A DNA stretch of 10,555 bases. It comes from Humisphaera sp. (GTDB lineage: Bacteria; Planctomycetota; Phycisphaerae; Tepidisphaerales; Tepidisphaeraceae). The stretch lies in NCBI GenBank assembly GCA_025351525.1, contig JANXVV010000335.1, forward strand, positions 1 through 10,555, written 5' to 3'. Positions 6,502 to 10,555 of the stretch are shown piece by piece (the first letter of the stretch is position 1; each line of letters begins with the position of its first letter). The notes under the pieces are model-generated. The model searched no databases. It saw only the letters and a list, made by a program, of their open reading frames with translations, and was not told where the DNA came from. A program made the translations under genes and the position numbers.

Positions 6502-7830
6502 ATGACTGATGAATCCGAAAAATCCGCGGCTTCCGAAGTATCGCCCGTCGAACATCACTCGCATGTGCCGGTGCATTACGCCCGATCAACGCCGTGGGGC
6601 GTGATCCTATTTGCCGGCATCATCGCCATCGGGTTGTGTGTCGTTTTCGTTCGCGGGCAGCGCCTCCGCAAGCATGCCGAGGCGGACCTGGCCGGGAAAT
6701 CCAGCCGGTTTGACGAGCAGGCGCCGACCGTAGACACCGTACACGTGTTGCCCGCGCCTTCGGAAACCACCCTTGTTCTGCCGGGCGAGGCCAGATCATT
6801 TTACGAAACCACCATCTTCGCCCGCACCAGCGGTTACGTCAGCAAATGGCTCGTCGACATCGGCGATCGCGTGAAGGAAGGCCATGCGCTCGCCCTCATC
6901 GAAACCCCCGAACTGGACGACCAGATGGCGGCTTCAAAAGCAAAGCTGGACGCGTTGAAATCCGAAGTGCATGTTTCGGAGACGACGGCGAATTTCGCGA
7001 AAGTCAGCTTTGATCGCTGGGAGGCCGCCGCCCCGGAAGGCGCAGTGTCGCATCAGGAGCGCGATCAGAAAAAATCCGAACTCGATGCGAGTCTGGCCCG
7101 CCTCGAAGCTTCCAAGGCGCAGGTGGCTTTGGGTCAGGCGGATGTGCAGCGGTTGACCACACTGATCGGATTCAAAAAAGTCGTCGCACCTTTTGAAGGG
7201 ACCATCACCCAGCGGCATGTGGATGTCGGCGCGCTGGTCACCGCCGGCAGCACGACCAACACTTCCCCGCTGTTCAGCATCTCACAATCCAGCCGGATTC
7301 GCGTGTTTGTCGACGTGCCGCAGAGCGTGGTGCCGTACATCAAGGTGGGGATGGAAGTTGCCGCGACGGCTCACGAATATCCAGGCCGCAAGTTTATCGG
7401 GAAGGTGGATCGAACCGCCGAGTCGATGGACATGAATTCCAAATCGCTGCGGGTTCAGGTGCTGGTGCCGAACGAAGATCACACGCTGCTTCCGGGCATG
7501 TACCTGCAGGTTGCCTTTCAAAAAACGCGTAAGAAACCCCCGTTGCGCGTGCCCGCCGGGGCACTGTGTTTTCGGACGGGCGGCCCGCAGGTGGGCGTGG
7601 TGACCGCCGATCACCGCATCGAGTTTCATGATGTGACCATCGTGCGCGACATGGGAGACTTCATCGAAGTCGATACCGGCCTGCTGCCCAACGACTCTGT
7701 GGCTTTGAATGTCGGCAACGACATCAACAACGGCGACCGCGTCGATCCTCACGATCTGGATCCGGTGGCTGACAGTAGCACTCCAAAGTCTCCGCTAACG
7801 GCTGCACTCAACGAGGCGAAATTGCGGTGA
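6502..7830 (+). CDS. RND periplasmic adaptor (membrane fusion protein, HlyD/AcrA type)
   Basis: This protein bridges the permease and the outer-membrane factor. At 442 residues it has an N-terminal tail of about 30 residues with several His, then one membrane anchor at about 33-50 (WGVILFAGIIAIGLCVVFV). There is no lipobox, so it is anchored by the helix. The first lipoyl half lies at about 104-135 (RTSGYVSKWLVDIGDRVKEG), followed by an alpha-helical coiled-coil hairpin of about 136-222 rich in A, K, E and Q. The second lipoyl half is at about 227-250 (VVAPFEGTITQRHVDVGALV). The beta-barrel and membrane-proximal domain run to about 410 (SRIRVFVDVPQ, LLPGMYLQVAF), and the polar C-terminal tail starts near 415. 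The ATG at 6502 lies 81 bases after the permease stop with only a weak AGAAAG upstream. Order permease-adaptor-outer-membrane factor on one strand indicates an operon. Confidence 0.93.
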   Translation: MTDESEKSAASEVSPVEHHSHVPVHYARSTPWGVILFAGIIAIGLCVVFVRGQRLRKHAEADLAGKSSRFDEQAPTVDTVHVLPAPSETTLVLPGEARSFYETTIFARTSGYVSKWLVDIGDRVKEGHALALIETPELDDQMAASKAKLDALKSEVHVSETTANFAKVSFDRWEAAAPEGAVSHQERDQKKSELDASLARLEASKAQVALGQADVQRLTTLIGFKKVVAPFEGTITQRHVDVGALVTAGSTTNTSPLFSISQSSRIRVFVDVPQSVVPYIKVGMEVAATAHEYPGRKFIGKVDRTAESMDMNSKSLRVQVLVPNEDHTLLPGMYLQVAFQKTRKKPPLRVPAGALCFRTGGPQVGVVTADHRIEFHDVTIVRDMGDFIEVDTGLLPNDSVALNVGNDINNGDRVDPHDLDPVADSSTPKSPLTAALNEAKLR

Positions 7831-7886
7831 GACCTACGAATACTCCTCATTTACTACTCCATGAAAAGTATCATCGCGTAAGAAAG

Positions 7887-7927
7887 CCCATGAACTTGTT
7901 CCATGGGAGTCCGCGAGCGCGATCGCG
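7887..7927. other. Palindromes in the adaptor-OMF intergenic region
   Basis: The 151-base gap holds a 6-bp stem CCCATG/CATGGG (7887-7892 with 7902-7907, 9-base loop) and the perfect 10-bp palindrome CGCGATCGCG (7918-7927). Neither has a T-tract. They may be structural or chance; no small gene is supported in the gap. Confidence 0.3.
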
Positions 7928-7971
7928 TGTACGCGCACCTTTGGAGCCCGTAAAAATACCGGGTTCATTTT

Positions 7972-7976
7972 AAGGA
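7972..7976 (+). promoter_or_regulatory. Ribosome binding site that fixes the TTG start of the outer-membrane factor
   Basis: AAGGA lies 5 bases before the TTG at 7982. The TTG begins a complete signal peptide with lipobox, and no in-frame ATG or GTG gives a comparable signal sequence, so TTG is the likely start. Confidence 0.7.
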
Positions 7977-7981
7977 TTGAA

Positions 7982-9568
7982 TTGAAGCCACTCCAACCCC
8001 TTCGCGTTCTCTTCACCGTCGTCACTCTGACTCTCGTCAGCGGCTGCACCGTCGGCCCGAAATATCACGCTCCCGAACTCCGCCTCCCCGGTTTCTTCGC
8101 CGCCCCGGACCTCGCGGCTTCCACTCAACCCGCCGTGCGGTCCGTCGATTCCACGCACTGGTGGGAGTCACTTGACGATCCGGAATTAAACTCGCTGGTC
8201 AGGCGTGCCGTGGTATCGAACCTCGATTTGAGAATCGCTAACTCCCGATTGCAGGAGGCCCGCTCGATCGAATTTGCAGCCACCGGCGGCGTGTACTCCG
8301 GCGCCGGTTACCTGCCCGCGATGGGGGTCAGCGGAGGCGCGGGACGCGGCAGCGGGTCCAACACCACGCGCGGTCGCGTCGCCCCGGCGGTCAATTCGTC
8401 GACCAACACAAAAGGACTACAGGAAATCACGCAGGTGATTGGCTTGGATGCCGGTTGGGAACTCGATCTGTTCGGCCATTATGCCCACCTGATCGAAGCC
8501 TCACAGGCGGATGTGGAAGCAATTGCCGAGGCGCGGAACGACATCCTCATCACCCTGCTGGCGGATGTGGTGCGGAGCTATGCGGATGTTCGCAGCGATC
8601 AATATCGCCTGGAGGTCGCCCGTCAGAATCTGGCCACCCAGCAGCGGACACTGAACCTGGTTCAAATTCGCGTGAAGCGGCAACTGAGCAACGAACTGGA
8701 TGCGGCGTTGGCGGAACGGCAACTGTCGACCACTTTGTCGCGCATCGCGCCGCTGCAATCCGCTCTGGCCTCGGCCAAACGGCGGGTGTCGGTGCTGGTG
8801 GGATTGTTTCCGGAGGAGTTGACGAAGGAATTGGACAAGCCCGAACTGTTGCCCACCACGCCGCCACAAGTGGCGCCGGGGATGCCGATCGATCTGCTCC
8901 GCCGCCGCCCCGACATCCGCCGTGCCGAGCGGGAACTGGCCGCCTCGACCGCCCGCATCGGCATCGCCACCGCCGACCTGTTCCCCCGCGTTGCCATCAC
9001 GGCGGGCGCGGGCATTCAGGGCCAGGGCCTTGGACGAACCCCCGAAAGCGACCGCTATATCTACTCGATCGGCCCGTCCCTCTATTGGCCTTTCCTGGAT
9101 TTCGGGCGGCTGGATGCCGTCGTCAAAGCGCAGGATTTTCGCACCGGGCAATTGCTTCTCGCCCACGAGCGATCGGTGATTTTGGCGGTTCGGGAAGTGG
9201 AGGATGCGCTCGGCAACTATGCCGCGAACCAGGACAGCCTCGCCCAGCTTGGCAAAGCCGTGGTCAGCAGTCGGCGGGCGGTGGGGCTGGCTCAACAGCG
9301 CTACGATATTGGTCTGACTGATTTTCTGAACGTGCTGGATTCCGAGCGTCAGCTCTTCGATTTGCAGGATCAATACGCGATCGCTCAGGCCACTGTCGTG
9401 CGGGATTTCGTGGCGCTTTACAAAGCCCTCGGTGGGGGGTGGGAACGGTATGAGGCCCCGGCGATTCCCCCGCCTCCGAAACCCGCGTTGCTGGCCGCGT
9501 TCGATCAGGTTTTTCCCGCCTCCCATGTGTCAAAGCCCGGATCGCCGGCAGCAGTGTCCAAGCCGTGA
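7982..9568 (+). CDS. Outer-membrane efflux lipoprotein, TolC/NodT family
   Basis: This outer-membrane channel completes the tripartite pump. At 528 residues, the TTG start is followed by a lipoprotein signal: positive K2/R8, a hydrophobic stretch, then the lipobox LVSGC with acylated C22, and the NodT-type TVGPKYHAPELRLP. WWESLDDPELNSLVRRA (about 59-75) opens the first OEP repeat. The second contains the family hallmark RRRPDIRRAERELAAS (about 306-321) followed by ARIGIATADLFPRVAITAG. The C-terminal half has AQQRYDIGLTDFLNVLDSER, another standard motif. The last 35 or so residues are Pro-rich and beyond the usual domain. Two OEP repeats and the lipid anchor fit a trimeric beta-barrel with a periplasmic alpha-helical tunnel. 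It lies 151 bases after the adaptor on the same strand and is convergent with the group II intron. Confidence 0.93.
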   Translation: MKPLQPLRVLFTVVTLTLVSGCTVGPKYHAPELRLPGFFAAPDLAASTQPAVRSVDSTHWWESLDDPELNSLVRRAVVSNLDLRIANSRLQEARSIEFAATGGVYSGAGYLPAMGVSGGAGRGSGSNTTRGRVAPAVNSSTNTKGLQEITQVIGLDAGWELDLFGHYAHLIEASQADVEAIAEARNDILITLLADVVRSYADVRSDQYRLEVARQNLATQQRTLNLVQIRVKRQLSNELDAALAERQLSTTLSRIAPLQSALASAKRRVSVLVGLFPEELTKELDKPELLPTTPPQVAPGMPIDLLRRRPDIRRAERELAASTARIGIATADLFPRVAITAGAGIQGQGLGRTPESDRYIYSIGPSLYWPFLDFGRLDAVVKAQDFRTGQLLLAHERSVILAVREVEDALGNYAANQDSLAQLGKAVVSSRRAVGLAQQRYDIGLTDFLNVLDSERQLFDLQDQYAIAQATVVRDFVALYKALGGGWERYEAPAIPPPPKPALLAAFDQVFPASHVSKPGSPAAVSKP

Positions 9569-9580
9569 GATCTGCCGGTG
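9543..9580 (+). terminator. Weak candidate terminator hairpin at the end of the outer-membrane factor gene
   Basis: CGCCGGCAG (9543-9551) can pair with CTGCCGGTG (9572-9580), nine pairs including one G·T, around a 20-base loop that contains the stop codon. No T-tract follows, and the loop is long. It is the only stem seen near the operon end apart from a short GGCT/AGCC stem near 9597-9608. Confidence 0.25.
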
Positions 9581-9644
9581 AAGCAATTGTGATGCGGGCT
9601 TGCAGCCTGGCAGTAGGCGAGCGAAGCAGGACAGGAGGTAAGTG

Positions 9645-9669
9645 GCGGGAGGGATTTTCACCCTCCCGC
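9645..9669 (-). ncRNA. Group II intron domain VI stem
   Basis: On the minus strand GCGGGAGGG (9669-9661) pairs with CCCTCCCGC (9653-9645) around a 7-base loop TGAAAAT, just downstream of domain V. The unpaired A at 9643, below this stem, is a candidate branch point, though it is closer to the inferred 3' end than the usual 7-8 bases. Confidence 0.65.
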
Positions 9670-9676
9670 TCTCCCA

Positions 9677-9710
9677 AAACCGGACGTGAGCCTCTCGACT
9701 CATCCGGCTC
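9677..9710 (-). ncRNA. Group II intron domain V (catalytic hairpin)
   Basis: The 34-base minus-strand segment starts GAGCCGGATGAG and ends CTCACGTCCGGTTT. It folds as the two-helix domain V, with the AGC catalytic triad in GAGCCGG at the base, a bulge, and a GAG/CTC distal stem capped by TCGAGAGG (the GAGA part tetraloop-like). It matches the standard length and base composition of bacterial intron domain V and lies 17 bases after the RT stop codon. Confidence 0.85.
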
Positions 9711-9726
9711 CAATCATCCCGCGGCC

Positions 9727-10555
9727 TTACGGCACCATTGACAACTCCCAGTGAGCAAACAGCGTGGTGGACCGTGCCGCTATGCGACGCAGCCATTCTG
9801 CGGCTTGCCGAGGGGAATTGCGTAATGGCTTGTATTTCGATCGTGCCCAGCGCACCAGCCTCCGTTCGAGGCATGTGAACGCCCGCTGCAGGGCCGATGG
9901 ATAGTACCGCCCGTAGTAGGCGACCCAGCCACGGATGATCGGATTGAACATCCGGGACAGGTCCGCCAATGACTTGTCGCTCTTGCGGTGGATGCCCCAG
10001 TCGCGCATCTCGGCGACCATGGCTTTGGTTGCCTTGGCGCTGATGGCCGGAAGGAAACCGCAGAACAGCTTGCCTTCGCGGCCTTTGGCGCCCCTGGGTC
10101 TGAAGCAGTAACCCAGAAAGTCGAACTGGATGTGCTCGTGGTCCTGTCTGCGTTTGCCATCCCGGCAGTACACGAGTCGCGTCTTGTCGGGATGCGCTTC
10201 CAGTTTGCATCGCCGCAGGCGCGCTTCCACCGCCGCTTTGACTTTCTCCGCCTGCTCTTTGCTTCGGCAGTGGATCACGACATCATCCGCATAGCGCTCG
10301 AACGGGCAGTCGGGGTGTTCACCCTTCATCCACTCGTCGAACACGTAATGCAGAAAAATGTTCGCCGGCAGCGGCGAGATCACGCCGCCTTGCGGCGTGC
10401 CTCGATCCCCGGCGATCCGTGTTCCATCCTCGGCTTGAACCGGCGCTTTCAGCCAGCGCTCGATGTACAGCAAGACCCACGGGCAGTCCGTATGCTTGCG
10501 GACAGCGTGCATCATCAGCGAGTGATCGATGTTGTCGAAGAACCCTCTGATGTCC
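9727..10555 (-). CDS. ltrA: Group II intron reverse transcriptase/maturase, N-terminus cut by window edge
   Basis: This protein helps its intron RNA splice and copies it into DNA during retrohoming. The visible 275 residues begin at the edge with DIRGFFDNIDH, the RT motif with the first catalytic Asp. They continue with RGTPQGGVISP (51-61), the active-site FERYADDVVIH with Y88-D91 (10282-10293), and QFDFLGYCFRPRG. The maturase X domain spans about 198-272 and contains FNPIIRGWVAYYGRYY and a final LFAHWEL. TAA is at 9727-9729. The ATG at 10515 is not the start, because the frame is open to the edge and conserved RT sequence precedes it. There is no HNH endonuclease domain. P63 in SPLPANI is unusual where Leu is the norm; other key residues are intact. 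The upstream RT motifs, about 100-150 residues, lie beyond the window. Confidence 0.93.
   Translation of the reverse strand, partial: DIRGFFDNIDHSLMMHAVRKHTDCPWVLLYIERWLKAPVQAEDGTRIAGDRGTPQGGVISPLPANIFLHYVFDEWMKGEHPDCPFERYADDVVIHCRSKEQAEKVKAAVEARLRRCKLEAHPDKTRLVYCRDGKRRQDHEHIQFDFLGYCFRPRGAKGREGKLFCGFLPAISAKATKAMVAEMRDWGIHRKSDKSLADLSRMFNPIIRGWVAYYGRYYPSALQRAFTCLERRLVRWARSKYKPLRNSPRQAAEWLRRIAARSTTLFAHWELSMVP

Larger units (their letters stand above)
9638..10555 (-). mobile_element. Group II intron, 3' part (runs off the right edge)
   Basis: On the minus strand an intron-type RT/maturase gene is followed by domain V and a domain VI stem, the standard layout with the ORF in domain IV. The intron RNA most likely ends near 9638, where the minus strand reads ...CCACTTAC and has the AY-type 3' end usual for these introns; the exact boundary is inferred. 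The 5' end and EBS sequences lie outside the window. The RT stops soon after the maturase domain with no HNH domain, so if mobile it would rely on endonuclease-independent insertion. Confidence 0.85.

Noticed and set aside
6553..6576. His-rich N-terminal tail of the adaptor as a metal sensor
   Set aside because: Four His in eight residues on the cytoplasmic side, with no supporting metal motifs in the pump; too weak to claim.
8455..9526. Alternative plus and minus frames over the outer-membrane factor gene
   Set aside because: The TolC/NodT frame is continuous with all family motifs; the others are low-complexity shadows.

Overview
The window reads as a piece of a moderately GC-rich Gram-negative chromosome. 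A planctomycete or a relative is the best guess. The basis is a tripartite RND efflux system with an outer-membrane lipoprotein, a TTG start, a RAYT remnant of the kind common in planctomycetes, and short dispersed hairpins resembling repeats I associate with Planctomycetota and Acidobacteriota genomes. No rRNA, tRNA or marker gene is present, so this assignment is tentative.

Positions 1-943 are accessory sequence. They hold the last 34 codons and right end of an IS3-family insertion sequence, a short GCGTCT-type repeat, and an array of ten diverged 20-bp units in perfect register (291-490). A 425-bp element (519-943) follows: a REP-associated tyrosine transposase (RAYT) gene that has lost its catalytic middle, bounded by perfect 27-bp inverted repeats. 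Positions 944-1240 hold nothing I recognise and blur the start of the next gene.

Positions 1046-2940 encode a two-component pair: a membrane-anchored HisKA_3 (NarX/DegS-type) histidine kinase and a NarL/FixJ response regulator, joined by an ATGA overlap. A strong hairpin repeat and a 303-bp intergenic region separate them from the pump genes.

Positions 3244-9568 encode a complete RND efflux system on the same strand: inner-membrane permease (1058 aa), periplasmic adaptor (442 aa) and outer-membrane factor lipoprotein (528 aa). The proteins would form one conduit from inner membrane to outside. The two-component pair directly upstream is a plausible but unproven regulator. A dispersed palindromic repeat lies between permease and adaptor.

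Positions 9638-10555 are the 3' part of a group II intron on the minus strand, convergent with the efflux genes. The visible part has the RT/maturase from the first catalytic Asp through YADD and the maturase domain, with no HNH endonuclease domain, followed by domains V and VI. The intron runs off the right edge.

I saw no clearly new system. The most unusual items are the 20-bp array, the RAYT-derived element, and the permease's DN / TAN transmembrane residues in place of the AcrB DD / K relay.
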